In this document: positions 26,701-35,165 of the stretch, one piece after another
How the letters are laid out: the number at the start of each line of letters is the position of its first letter
Position numbering within the stretch: the first letter of the stretch is position 1
NCBI GenBank assembly: GCA_009823395.1
Contig: CM020513.1
Span: 12,174,001 to 12,238,000, forward strand
Direction: 5' to 3'
Length of the DNA: 64,000 nt
DNA from: Thamnaconus septentrionalis
Taxonomy: Eukaryota; Chordata; Actinopteri; Tetraodontiformes; Monacanthidae
The notes under the pieces: model-generated
The model's database searches: none
Told to the model about the DNA's origin: nothing
What the model saw: the letters and a program-made list of their open reading frames with translations, nothing else
Program-made: the position numbers and the translations under genes

Positions 26701-29700
26701 TCTGAGTCATTTTTTAAGGCTGAACGGGTTTGTGTTGCAGCTACTATGACGGCGCGCATGAGTCCATCATTCTGCTCTCATCAAGTGCTAATCACGGCTC
26801 TAACGTCTCACCTTCTCGCCTCCGTCCCATCATGTGGTCAGGTGTTCAAGTCCAAGGACGCCCCGGACAAGACCACCACGCCCGAAGAGTTCATCCGCAT
26901 GACAAAGGGCATCACCACGGCGACGGCCAAGGCGGTGGCCGCGGGCAACTCGGCTCAGCAGGAGGACGTGATCGCCACCGCCAACCTGAGCCGCAAAGCC
27001 ATCTCCGATATGCTGGCGACCTGCAAGGTGCTAATCCAGCGCCGCCTTGCCAGGACCGCCCTCGCCCGGGCTGCCTCCTGCCAGAGAGCGCGCCCTGCTG
27101 AGTGCAGATAGGACATGAGAGTGCGAGAGCCATTTCACTGCTGCCCCCACTGGTTGGGGCTCAATTTCTTTTTCTGCCGGTCACTTTTCAAAGTCACACA
27201 GCCGAGCGCGAGTCAGGATGTCCTTAAAAAAGGCTCTTTCGACGAAATGCTAATCAGAAAGTGAAATAAATCCAGTTTAATCCAGAAATCACATGCAAGA
27301 ATTAATCAGAATTGTCTGTAGATTCATTGGCTGTAGTTTTGATTGGTTATTGTCACTGCATAATCTAACAGTGTCGTAACTCCTGATGTCGTGCAGAGTG
27401 CATTTTAATGTTCATATCTGCGTCTGACTCGAATTAAATCATGCAAATGGATTCATTTTTCTCTCTCTCTATCCGATCACAGCAAGCAGCTTTTCACCCA
27501 GAAGTAAGCGAGGAACTGAGGTGCAAAGCGCTGCAGTACAGCTCTGAGTGCGCCAGCGGGTACCTCAACCTCCTGGACCAAGTGCTGCAGGTTAGACCGA
27601 CGCCCACCATGTGACACTCTCTGAGTGCGTGTGCAGAAAGGGAAATATTCAGCTCATAAATCATGATTATCGGCTGTTTCCATTAGATAACCACCTTCAC
27701 TGGCAATATTGAATATATATAAAATCTAGGAGAACTTTCCCCTCATACCATTCATCTGCCGAGCAGAAAACCCGACTTCCCAATTATGTTTGTTGTAAGT
27801 TTGTTGCTAAGTTTTGCGTTAACATTCAGTTGACATTCATCTCACTGGTGCCTCTCACTTACGTGCATCCTGTTGGATTTTTGTGTGCGTGCGTGTGTTT
27901 TTATATTCTCAGGTGCTGCAGAAGCCCATGCCGGAGCAGAAGCAGCAGCTGGCCGTGCACTCCAAGCATGTGGCGGCGAGTGTGACCGAGCTCGTCCAGA
28001 CAGCTGAGGCCATGAAGGGTGAGGCCACACACGGCGCCGATACACACTTTCGCACACTCTTCTGACATTCTGTCACCGGCGACCCCTTTGTCACTGATGT
28101 CAAGTGCGATCCATGTCATCCGACACATGAAAGTTCTACGTCTGGGTTTAGTCAGTGACGTGGCCTCGGAAAGCAGAATTTCACCTTACCCTGAGGTTGT
28201 TTGGCTTCGTTGTCTGCAGGTTTCAAACCCTTCTAGAACCCTTTAAGCGCACCCGCATCCTCACCGGGCATGAAGGCGTCTGTAGCGTCAACACAGAGCC
28301 TGTTTGGCCACAGAGGAGTGCGAGCAGGAGCCATTTCATTTCATCATAAACCCAAAAAAAAGCCCTGATGGGATTGTGGAGATGTTGAAGATTAGTCGGT
28401 CTAATCCTCTCCGCTGAAAGAAATATGATGGTGTCACTGAGCCAGGCCACCGCACCCACGGGGCTTCCGCATTAAAAGACAGGTCATGCAGCTGCCGCCA
28501 TGCAAATTGTTCCAAATGAAGTCGCGCGCGGCGACGGCGGCAGCCCGGGACGCGAACGCACCGCTGCGTTTTTCTAGCGGAGCCGCGCAGCCGCGTCTGA
28601 CAGGAGTAATATATTGTGTTTGGAGGAGAATTAGATTACAGCGTAGAGACCGGGACCCAGCGGGGCTATCCACTTCACCTCTCTAATGTCCCATGTGCTC
28701 TCTCTCTCCCTCTCTCCCTCTCTCTCTCTCTCTCGCTCTCCTCGCTGCCTCAGATGGAGGTAAGTGGGATGTGGGTGTATGTTTTTCTTCCTCCAGATCA
28801 CTTTCATAGACTCAGACGGGGGGTAGGGGAGTTACACGGCTCTGGTGTGTGTGCGCATGTGTGTGTGTGTGTGTGCAGGGGCTGATGGGGGGGGGGCTGC
28901 AGAACAGATTTCCCCAGAGCTCGGCCTAATCTTTGAGAACATCGTTCCATCTGCCTCACCAAGCTGTTCCCAAAACAGCCCCGTTTTATAGGCACTTAAA
29001 AACACATAAAAACACAATGATCCAGCCAACGTGCTTTTCCTCCAACTTTTGGATTATTTAACTTTGAGGCATCACACTGATTACTTTTTTTTTTTTTTTT
29101 TAAACCAAGTCTTTTGCGTATCCCCCCCACCCCCGGTGCCGAGACGTCCTCTGCTGACCGGCGTTAAGATCTGTGATGTTCCTCGTCCAGGCTCGGAGTG
29201 CGTGGACCCCGAGGACCCCACCGTCATCGCGGAGACGGAGCTCCTGGGGGCGGCGGCGTCCATCGAAGCCGCAGCCAAAAAGCTGGAGCAGCTGAAGCCC
29301 AGAGCCAAGCCCAAGGTAAACCTGCACGCCAACCCGCGACCAGACGTCTCCCTGTCACTAAACCAGCCCCCCCCCCAAAAAAAAGTCCGGTTAGGATTCG
29401 GTGACAGCGGCTTTGAAGCAGAGTCATCCTTTCCTGTGACTGAGCCGCTGCATCCGTGTCATTTACAAAAGCAGGGGGGCGAAGGGAGGAGGGAAGATAA
29501 ATAACATTGCACACGCCTTGTTGACTCCGTGGGCTAATCCTGTGAGCTCATGTGTGATGCCCCCAAAACTTTCTTCAAAGGAATCTCGGGACCTTATTTT
29601 GAGTTGTGTTGCCAGGAGACGTAATTACACGGCCGGCTCTTCCAGCTTGTTTTGGACTGAGTTCAAATGTGCAGTGAACTTTCGGGACCCCTCTCCAAAG

Positions 29701-32700
29701 GGAAGGGCCTCTGTCTTATTGAAGTTATTTCCTTTGTTTTATCACACACATCACGTCTCCAAAGTAAAGCTGATCAGGGATTTTTTCTGTGGATTTATTC
29801 AGATTCTTATTCATCTCTCACGCTGTGTCACTGTGTTGGAACTTTACTTTATCATACAGAGTGGAAACAGGTTGAAAAGTTGGGGGATTGGAGCGATTTC
29901 CTGCTGGGGAATAGAGCTACGTTTATGTGCCACTGTTCTCATTTCAAGGTTGTGCCTGCGGTGTGCTGGTGCATGAATAGTGCTGTTTGTTTATCTGTCT
30001 ATGGAGACTGAATTGTTCCTGGTGCTCCTCTGCCCTCTGTCTCTGTAGTGCTTCCCGCCCTCCTCTGTTCCTCTGCCTGTGCACAACAGTGACCGTCAGT
30101 TCAGCCCTGCGACACCGGGCAGCGTGTACCTATAATGCGCCTCTTTCATTAAAAATTAAATAAATAAATCTCACTCTCATACTGTAATTCCGCAGCGACA
30201 GACCGCAAGTGAGTGATGACCGTTATGCTCACAAAAGAGGATTAATGCGGTTAAGGGCCTTATTTTTTGGAATCAGTGTCTCCCTCTAGTGACGTGAATG
30301 TTGTGGCATTTAGTCCAGTCCTATTCATTGAGATGCCGTTTGATATAATTGTTCAGTAATTATTTAGTAATTACTAATGATTACTAAATAATAACAGAAA
30401 CATTAAAGATCTGAAAACAATTAAAAACTGTTAAACAGGAAGTTCTAAAAAGCAAATGGTGATTACAATTATTGTGCTGTGTATTAAGCCTTTTTATTTA
30501 TTCACATCTAAATGTGATTATCTAATCAATATATTGTCTACATGTTGTTTGAATTTTCCCATGGCGACTGAAAGCTGCTAAAACATCTCACTCATATTGC
30601 AAAAGGCACTAAAGTCACTTTGACACCTACAGCAATGGAAGAGGTTTTATTTAATCAAACTTACCCGGATTCTCCTGCTCCTCCTCCTCCTCTTCCTCCC
30701 CTCTCCTCCCTGCTCCTCCGTCCTTCCCCGTGTCCTCTCTGAGGGGGGAGGGGTCTCCTGCTCCCAGCATGCACCCTGCCCTCCCCGCCCTCTCTGAGCC
30801 GTTGTAGACCTGGAAGCCTTCTCTGCAGGGCTCTGTCTGATATGTTTGATATATTAGGTTGTTATTCAGTCCAACTATATATCAAACATATTCCTACAGT
30901 GTCCCGCCCTGTCTCCAGCCACGTGTGCCTTATGTGTTTATGGAGGTGGATCACATGCTGTCGACCGCTCAGGCAGTGTAGTGGCTGTCTTGGAAAGCGA
31001 TGCACTGTGATCTTCACAATGACATTTAGTGCAGGTTTGGGAAAGTGAGCCTCCGTATTGAGAGTCTTTTTTGACAACACTGAAACTCATGGTTAAGTTT
31101 TGTTGCAACTATTAAACTGTGTTCTGGACTAAATGGACAAAAATATAATTTAACAATATTTTCCCAGGAGCTATAAGTGATGTTCAGCTGTTAAACTTTA
31201 GAAAAAAAAAAAAACGTGTATGGAAGTAGAAGCATTAGCAATCAGAATCAAAATCAGAAACACGTTTATTGCCAAGTAGGTTTAACACTTAGGAGGAATT
31301 TGCTGTGGTGTGGTTGGTGCTTAGAGGACAGCAGAACAAAAAGAGGGCAGCAACTGTACTAAGAATACACTAAAAATATACAGAAGGGTGTCAGATATAC
31401 AATGTATACAATTGCTCCACCATAGGCTGTTGAGTGTGCAGGGAGCCAGTTTGTGGTGAACTACCACATCTAGTGGCGAAACGATAATTGCATCGCCCTT
31501 TTCCTTTAAAAATGTCCCTTTGACGCCGTTGAATGGGCTTCAAAACACTATTTCAGGGAACAAGCCGAGAGTCCCGAGCTTTAAATGTCACGCTCGGTAA
31601 TGAGATCTTTGACTGTTTATCTCCAGTCGGCAAATATTCGTGATGAATAACAAAGGTGCTGCAAGGTGATGCTGATCGTCTGCGATGTGCTTCTCCTCCC
31701 AGCAGGCGGATGAGTCACTGGATTTTGAGGAGCAGATCTTGGAAGCGGCAAAGTCCATCGCCGCGGCAACGAGCGCTCTGGTCAAATCGGCGTCGGCCGC
31801 CCAGAGGGAGCTGGTGGCGCAGGGGAAGGTCGGCACAGCTGCTCACATCTGTCTGTCTTTTTGACAAAGATCTGATGATGCTAAGTAATAAAAAAAAATC
31901 TACTTTTTTTTTCCAATGACCTCCACAGGTGGGATCCAACCAAGCTAACGCAGTGGACGATGGCCAGTGGTCTCAGGGTCTCATATCAGCCGTGAGTCTC
32001 TTCCTCCCTCGTGTTACCGTCGAGCTGCCGGCTGAGATTTGAGGGGAAAAAAAATCTCAGAGCGGAAATGTGAGGCCAGTCTTTGCTTCCTCGCTGCAGG
32101 CTCGCATGGTCGCAGCCGCCACCAGCAACCTGTGCGAGGCGGCCAACGCCTCGGTGCAGGGCCACGCCAGCGAGGAGAAGCTCATCTCGTCGGCCAAACA
32201 GGTGGCGGCCTCCACGGCTCAGCTGCTGGTGGCCTGCAAGGTGAAGGCCGACCAGGACTCGGAGGCCGTGAGGAGGCTTCAGGTAGGGCAGGAGGAGCCT
32301 CGTCGGCCTCATCCATTCCGGTCGCGGGCGCTAACTTTTGATGCTGTGTTCTTTGAAGGCTGCTGGCAACGCGGTGAAGAGGGCCTCCGACAACCTGGTG
32401 AGAGCGGCTCAGAAAGCAGCGTTTGACAAGACTGAAGACGACAGCGTGGTGGTGAAGACCAAGTTCGTCGGCGGCATAGCTCAGGTGAGAGCCCAAGAAA
32501 AAAAAATCAAATTATGATGTGAGAGCTAGAAGCAGAATTTTTTTTTTTTTTTTTTGTTGTTTTTTGTGGTTTGCCCTTTCCACAGCGGGTTTGCGTTTCT
32601 TGCTGATATGCCAAAATGCCAAATGTTTTTTTTTTTCCAAGAGCGCGATGATGATGAGCTGCTGCGGATAAACAGCCCATCAGCTCCTCTTCAAAGCTGT

Positions 32701-33519
32701 TTGTCAGGTTCGCCAGACACCCACAGATCCGAAACATCGCGTCTCTCCAAGATTCAAGGAGCCGCTTCCTTTTCATCTGAAGGGAAATAAAAAAAAAACG
32801 CCGGATTTGAAGACTGTGCGTCTCTTTTAAAGGCGGCAGCTAGAAACGGGAAGATTGATTGATTGACTTCCTGTCCTTTTCAGCGGCGCTCCCTCGTGAT
32901 CGTAGGCGTGCCATAAGAAAAATGTAATCTACCAGCGAGGCCGTCAAACTTATTGACGTTTAATCGCCGTTAGATGAAAGAAAATTGCTTTAGCTTGTTT
33001 AGGACTTGAATGGACCAGACAATAATGCCTTTATTTTTCAATAGTTAAGAAAATGTAGCCCGATGCTCATGATTGTTTCCTTCGTTCATTAGTTCTGTCT
33101 CAAAATCACCTCACAGCTTGTTGCTGTCGGCTCATATGGTTCAACACATATGTTTTTTAGCATTGCTGCAAAGTGTCTCCGCTTGCCATGCGTGCGTCAC
33201 TTAATAGCCGTTGTACGTTTTATCTCGAGATCTCCAGATATTTTCAGCTGCCGTTCGGCCCCGAGCCGCTCGAGGTCAGCCCGAGTGCCGCGCCGCGTTT
33301 TCAATTCTAGGCATTGGACGTCCCGCAGGGGGGCGGGAGTTAATGCATTCGCGGTCCAGACTTTCTGTCAGCTCCTGCCGTTCTCCTCAGATCATCGCGG
33401 CTCAGGAGGAGATGCTGAGGAAGGAGCGCGAGCTGGAGGAGGCGCGCAAGAAGCTGGCTCAGATCCGACAGCAGCAGTACAAGTTCCTGCCCACCGAGCT
33501 GAGGGAGGACGAGGGCTGA
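98..33519 (+). CDS. tln2: Talin-2, 3' three quarters of the gene (41 coding exons, 5' end outside window)
   Basis: Talin links integrin tails to actin at adhesions and costameres; the rod unfolds under force to expose vinculin-binding helices. The exons join in one open frame of about 1,907 residues ending in TELREDEG at a TGA (33517-33519). The family is about 2,540 residues, so the FERM head and most of R1 lie upstream of base 1. Exon phases agree at every junction. It is called talin-2 rather than talin-1 because residues such as NNCVNCLPGQKDVD, LDAGIEMAG, VDPIQFARA and the REDEG end are the talin-2 versions, and because tpm1 and lactb follow. Fish may have tln2a and tln2b; I cannot tell which this is. 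Exon coordinates are in the six block entries below. The first exon's start is uncertain (98, 103 or 107), because three AGs lie close together. Confidence 0.96.
2131..3771. other. tln2 intron 3: microsatellite and old interspersed repeat
   Basis: About 1.6 kb without coding signal. It holds (AC)15 at 2803-2832 and, at about 3515-3680, a decayed repeat of a type common in fish genomes, recognisable by ctgctcactgc and aaatgcagaggacaaatttt followed by a gtgaccatc/actttaa end. The rest shows nothing I can name. Confidence 0.5.
3515..3680 (+). repeat. Decayed fish interspersed repeat (SINE-like)
   Basis: Contains gctgctcactgccgcctcag and aaatgcagaggacaaatttt in the order seen in a very common teleost dispersed repeat. 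No target-site duplication is visible, so it is an old or truncated copy. Family name not assigned. Confidence 0.5.
6370..11367 (+). CDS. tln2: tln2 exons block 2: R4 to R6 (about residues 960-1342)
   Basis: Exons: 6370-6483, 6580-6714, 6912-7040, 7161-7263, 8675-8883, 9262-9381, 10067-10264, 11228-11367. Diagnostic segments are AVADSIPQLVQGMRSSQAQ, MQLGQCAKNLATCLAELR, KPLPGETLEKCAQDLGSTSK, QAARGVAASTKE, AKAVSHSLNNCVNCLPGQ, FSQDFDEFLDAGIEMAG and IGNLKNISMASSKLLLAAK. They form bundles R4, R5 and most of R6. Exon 7161-7263 ends in phase 1 and 8675 completes the glycine codon; exon 11228-11367 ends in phase 2, completed by G at 12033 to give Arg. The junction 9381/10067 replaces the usual Ser of VDSLPPST with Ile and gives LPPCHKT, a local divergence from mammals. 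Confidence 0.93.
7264..8674. other. tln2 intron 10: candidate conserved non-coding block plus dispersed repeat
   Basis: About 7740-8225 is non-repetitive, rich in homeodomain-type cores (several ATTA/TAAT, a TAATCCC at about 8164-8170, atttgcat-like words), and looks more constrained than its surroundings. Then 8235-8592 is a repeat characterised by aagtaaaagta, acttgagtaaaaagtaaaaa and gggagtaaaagtaaaaagt, a motif common in fish dispersed elements. A pyrimidine tract (7110-7150) precedes exon 7161-7263. Confidence 0.4.
8235..8592. repeat. Dispersed AAGTAAAAGTA-type repeat
   Basis: Both ends carry related words (gtggacaagtaaaagtatgcc and gagtaaaagtaaaaagt). Internally it has repeated agtaaaa/ttacaaaaatact motifs. 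Such aagtaaaagt-ended elements are widespread in teleost introns. No open frame. Confidence 0.5.
9382..10066. other. tln2 intron 12: AT-rich, possible repeat tail
   Basis: Mostly AT-rich. 9490-9535 (gaatagaatcagattatctt followed by ttgattgtcatt) resembles the end of fish repeats that terminate in agaat..tttattgtcatt. Short ATT/ATTATT runs at 9525-9600. Nothing else identified. Confidence 0.35.
11760..12032. repeat. GT/GC-rich alternating tracts before tln2 exon 15
   Basis: Alternating purine-pyrimidine runs at about 11789-11830 ((GT)n passing into gcgcgtgtgtacgcgcgagcg) and 11983-12012 ((GT)n). The first mixes GT and CG steps. Both lie upstream of the exon at 12033. Confidence 0.8.
12033..16968 (+). 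CDS. tln2: tln2 exons block 3: R7-R8 region (about residues 1342-1698)
   Basis: Exons: 12033-12126, 12706-12795, 12927-13049, 13528-13671, 14559-14720, 14858-14998, 15631-15812, 16836-16968. Segments seen are AVTESINQLITLCTQQA, ELSYFDCIESVMENSK, FGESVGVASKALCGLTEAA, LVDPIQFARAHQAIQMACQN, ATIVAKHTSALCNACRLAS, SAKEVANTTANLVKTIK and DPPTWSILAGHSRTVSDSIK. In talins this covers the five-helix bundle R7 with the four-helix bundle R8 inserted into it; in talin-1 these bind KANK proteins (R7) and RIAM, vinculin, DLC1 and actin (R8). The donor after 14720 (AAG/gtcaac) is weak, but the next exon (ALDGDFSEENRN) continues correctly. 15812 ends phase 2 and 16836 supplies the G of Arg. Confidence 0.93.
13672..14558. 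other. tln2 intron 18 with one copy of a local dispersed repeat
   Basis: About 14085-14180 contains tgtctgcttacagcctc, ctttgctggaccttctacat and gtttggaag, words shared with copies near 34.9 kb and 42.0 kb. The rest of the intron is unremarkable. Confidence 0.45.
17086..22598 (+). CDS. tln2: tln2 exons block 4: R9 to start of R11 (about residues 1699-2017)
   Basis: Exons: 17086-17187, 17278-17448, 18459-18605, 19486-19587, 19706-19825, 20935-21081, 22432-22598. Segments include EIGHLIDPVSTAARGEAAQL, DHQQQMTILDQSKTL, LMKEAVDDIMVTLNEAASEG, DEGTPPEPEGSFVDYQTT, VQELGHGCIYLVQKAGALQ and GIIADLDTTIMFASAGTLNP. R9 is the bundle that binds the F3 head subdomain in autoinhibited talin; R10 and R11 (with the second integrin-binding region) follow. 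The 18459 acceptor (cccaag/GCG) has a modest pyrimidine tract, but the reading ACHTHDAISEASQLM fixes it. Intron 27 (19826-20934) contains the complete MITE. 22598 ends in phase 2. Confidence 0.93.
17449..18458. other. tln2 intron 24, nothing identified
   Basis: About 1 kb of AT-rich intronic DNA; no ORF with codon bias, no RNA hairpin and no recognisable repeat seen. The region just upstream of 18459 looks coding only because the frame stays open. Confidence 0.5.
18606..19485. other. tln2 intron 25 with a fragment of the dispersed repeat
   Basis: About 18998-19085 holds cctatttagccccctgtttgg, ctgctaaacctgctaaaactgctg and related words, matching the repeat family at 23.4, 34.7 and 42.1 kb. 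No other structure seen. Confidence 0.4.
20433..20813. mobile_element. Complete Tc1/mariner-type MITE with TIRs and TA target duplication
   Basis: Both ends begin with TA followed by CAGGTAC; the left end (20433 on) and the reverse complement of the right end (to 20813) match at about 26 of the first 30 positions, sharing a core ending AGAATATC. TA dinucleotides flank CAGGTAC...GTACCTG, as expected for Tc1/mariner insertion. The ~377-bp element has no transposase frame, so it is non-autonomous. It sits in tln2 intron 27 within AT-rich simple repeats (20340-20430 and 20812-20875). Confidence 0.8.
21108..21131 (+). repeat. Poly(T) run of 24 in tln2 intron 28
   Basis: Starts 27 bases after the donor at 21081/21082. 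Could be a homopolymer or the reversed tail of a retroposed copy; no flanking element recognised. Confidence 0.85.
21132..22431. other. tln2 intron 28, nothing identified
   Basis: About 1.3 kb with no coding signal. The antisense open frame over 22095-22760 merely shadows exon 22432-22598. Confidence 0.5.
22982..28018 (+). CDS. tln2: tln2 exons block 5: R11-R12 (about residues 2017-2292)
   Basis: Exons: 22982-23165, 24080-24205, 25344-25460, 26842-27027, 27483-27590, 27913-28018. Segments include ILKTAKALVEDTKLLV, VVLINAVRDVAKALTELIGA, VMVTNVTSLLKTVKAVEDEA, RMTKGITTATAKAVAAGNS, QEDVIATANLSRKAISDML and SVTELVQTAEAMK. These complete bundles R11 and R12. Exon 27483-27590 (FHPEVSEELRCKALQYSSEC) is the least conserved against mammalian talin-2. 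Exon 27913-28018 ends with AAG plus G (phase 1), which joins GC at 29191, or first ATGGAG at 28754-28759 if the candidate microexon is used. Confidence 0.92.
23166..24079. other. tln2 intron 30: repeat fragment and an 18-bp tandem duplication
   Basis: About 23420-23475 is another fragment of the dispersed repeat (acatttagccctctgtttac). At 23685-23721 the 18-bp unit tgtatgtaaacacatacc is present twice, each copy containing GTAAACA. Confidence 0.5.
25063..25086. repeat. (TTA)n microsatellite
   Basis: About eight TTA units in tln2 intron 31. Confidence 0.9.
25985..26335. mobile_element. Decayed Tc1-like transposon fragment in tln2 intron 32
   Basis: The right end (about 26305-26335, aaggtgtgtccaaacttctg followed by actggtcgtgta) matches the typical fish Tc1-family terminal sequence; inside it gtggtaaacaaaaaagcgtg, ctacaatgtagaaagg and atttcttcaaaacagcc are the usual subterminal words. 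Just left, 26009-26060 reads MFQQDNAALATHPGQ, like the catalytic QDN block of a Tc1 transposase, then breaks off. A deleted, non-functional copy. Confidence 0.6.
28480..28620. promoter_or_regulatory. tln2: CpG-rich patch in tln2 intron 35 (possible internal promoter)
   Basis: About 28515-28605 is dense in CG dinucleotides (gtcgcgcgcggcgacggcgg, cccgggacgcgaacgc, agccgcgcagccgcg) inside an intron whose surroundings are CpG-poor. An octamer-type atgcaaat lies at 28500-28507. Mammalian TLN2 is known to use internal promoters for short isoforms; that this is one is an inference. Confidence 0.3.
28754..28759 (+). other. tln2: Candidate 6-nt in-frame microexon of tln2 (ATGGAG)
   Basis: In intron 35 (28019-29190) a ~65-nt CT-rich tract runs into ctgcctcag, then ATGGAG, then a consensus donor gtaagt (28760-28765). 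Flanking exons join in phase 1, so inclusion would insert two residues (K-GS becomes K-DGGS) at the R12-R13 linker without shifting the frame. TGC close to the 3' splice site resembles SRRM4-dependent neural microexons. No talin-2 microexon here is known to me; chance pairing of splice sites is possible. Confidence 0.35.
29191..33519 (+). CDS. tln2: tln2 exons block 6: R13 (I/LWEQ actin-binding) and dimerisation helix, stop codon
   Basis: Exons: 29191-29315, 31703-31828, 31929-31991, 32100-32282, 32359-32484, 33391-33519. R13 (THATCH, or I/LWEQ, module) is the main C-terminal actin-binding site and carries DFEEQILEAAKSIAAATSAL, QWSQGLISAARMVAAATSN, SSAKQVAASTAQLLVACKVK and AAGNAVKRASDNLVRAAQ. 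The last exon encodes the single dimerisation helix (AQEEMLRKERELEEARKKLA), followed by IRQQQYKFLPTELREDEG and TGA. All exon boundaries sit where they do in other talins. The 31703 acceptor is a tandem NAGNAG (cccagcag); using the second AG would drop one Gln. Confidence 0.95.
30824..30908 (+). ncRNA. mir190a: microRNA miR-190a precursor hairpin in tln2 intron 36
   Basis: A near-perfect hairpin on the + strand, inside the tln2 intron between exons 29191-29315 and 31703-31828. The 5p arm (30838-30859) begins TGATATGTTTGATATATTAG and matches mature miR-190a. The 3p arm (30875-30895, CTATATATCAAACATATTCC plus T) matches miR-190a-3p. A short loop (about 30860-30874) joins them, and flanking CTCTG and CAGTGTC extend the stem. 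In mammals mir-190a is intronic in TLN2 on the same strand, so expression is probably linked to the tln2 transcript. The hairpin is among the best-conserved non-coding sequences in this window. Confidence 0.97.
31236..31420. repeat. Dispersed fish repeat (CAGAATCA..TTTATTGCCAAGTA type)
   Basis: Contains caatcagaatcaaaatcaga, cgtttattgccaagtaggtt and gaggaatttgctgtggtg in the order of a common teleost element. Decayed, no open frame. Confidence 0.55.
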
Positions 33520-33694
33520 CGGCGAGGGCCGGGCCGGGCGGGGCCGGGCGGGCGGGCCGGCCGAGGCCCCGCCCCCCCGGCGTCGCATCACGAGGAGCAG
33601 TCGCTGACGTCGGATTGGCTACTTTACTCTCGTCGAACAGCTGAGTAGAGAGAGCACTTGGAAAACAGGCCTGTCGGATGAGAAGGAGCAAGTG

Positions 33695-33696
<2 letters not shown>

Positions 33697-33782
<86 letters not shown>
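33697..33782. repeat. (TG)43 microsatellite in tln2 3'UTR
   Basis: An uninterrupted TG dinucleotide tract of about 86 bases, 180 bases after the tln2 stop codon. If transcribed it would give a long UG-rich element in the mRNA, the kind of tract bound by CELF or TDP-43 proteins (family knowledge; inferred here). Confidence 0.97.
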
Positions 33783-33786
<4 letters not shown>

Positions 33787-34869
33787 GGTCACCGACTGGC
33801 ATTTGCATTCTAAGTTCAACATGAGAGGGTTGTTACAGTTACAACAGCGCCGTCGGAAGGTGATGTGGCAGACGAGTCCTGTCACCGACTGTTACAAGAT
33901 GCGCCGATAGATCAGCGATCCTCCGTCGCCACTGAATGTCCCGTGTCTGCCGGACGTTGGGGGGGAAACAAAAACAGACAAACTGATCTGCAACTGAGAA
34001 AAACCGAGGGTCCGCAGGGCTCATTTTACCACTGGCTTGCATGCACCCATTGTGTCTATACATATCAATGAAGCTACTAACCAATAGAGTAGTCGAGAAT
34101 GCGAGAGAAAGAAAGAAAGAAACAAAGCACTTAAACTTTATTAACAGAAATGTGAATCTGGGGGTTTGCTGTTAACTGGCAGATCTTTTGCGGTTAATAA
34201 ATCTGATTAAGTTTCAGCTTTTAGTCCCATGCCAAACTGGGGGTGAAGTGGTTGGGGGAGGGGGGGTGTATGTGTCAGAATGAAAAGTAAACGGAGACCA
34301 ACTCTATCGCTACAAAGATATTTATTCTAATGCTATTTTTTAGAAAGTTGTTCTTAAAGAGTCGACCGACGCAATCTCTGTTATTCAGAGGATCCGGACT
34401 GTGTGCGACCAAATGAGTCTTGCCGCTTGCCACTTCCTGTAAGAGCCACCGCCCCCCTCCCCGTCCCCCACCCTCACCCTAATCTCCCTTATGTGCACAG
34501 AGCTGTGTAAGGACTGTATGTTTACATTATTTGTCATGTTTGCTCTCTCTCGCCTCCATGCTTTGATTCGCTCTCCTCGTTAACGCTATCGCCAGCTTTT
34601 GTTTGGGTGCCCTGTGATTCTCCGCCGGTCGCTGCTCCATGTTAAACCTGTTTCATTTCTCTTTTTTTCATCGCAGATTTGAGCGAAGCAGCCTCGCATG
34701 ATCAGTTTTTAATCAGCATATTTAGCCTTCTGTTTACAGCCTCACACAAATACACAAAAAAATGATCAAAGTTCCCACCTACAAATATTTTCCTATCATT
34801 GTTGATACCGCACCTCGGTCAAGCACTATTGCACAATTTATTATCCAAACAAGAGTATAGCGCACCAAA

Positions 34870-35165
34870 AGAAGACATATTTAGCCCATATTTAGCATAT
34901 TTACAGCTCTCTGTGGAAACGGCTTCATTTTAGCTTTGAGCTAAGACAGTTTTCGCCGGATGTTTTGTACCTTCCACATGTTTGGAAGGAGACAAAGACA
35001 AACAAAAAGGAGTGGAATGAACTTGTGACTCGCGTGGAATCTGTGCCCTTTGTGACGTCACAGGACTGTGTGTTTTTAGTGTACATTGATCGCTGTGTCT
35101 GAAAAGTGCAGCAAGCAAAAGAAGTAAAGGACTTTTCTCACATCCTGAAGGACAGGGGGCTTCAT
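34870..35165. repeat. Copy of an unnamed dispersed repeat in the tln2 3'UTR
   Basis: Shares catatttagc, tttacag, acatgtttggaaggagac, ccctttgtgac and tctgaaaagtg with the copy at 41985-42390, in a similar arrangement. A shorter related piece lies at 34710-34760. Family not recognised. Confidence 0.5.

Larger units (their letters stand above)
29316..31702. other. tln2 intron 36: host of mir-190a, pyrimidine tract and repeat
   Basis: Besides the microRNA at 30824-30908 it holds a pyrimidine-rich stretch (about 30672-30735, ctcctcctcctc-like) upstream of the hairpin and a fish dispersed repeat at about 31236-31420. The 29.3-30.6 kb part shows nothing recognisable. Confidence 0.6.

Noticed and set aside
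33392..33885. Minus-strand frames encoding long TH repeats
   Set aside because: Translation of the (TG)n microsatellite.
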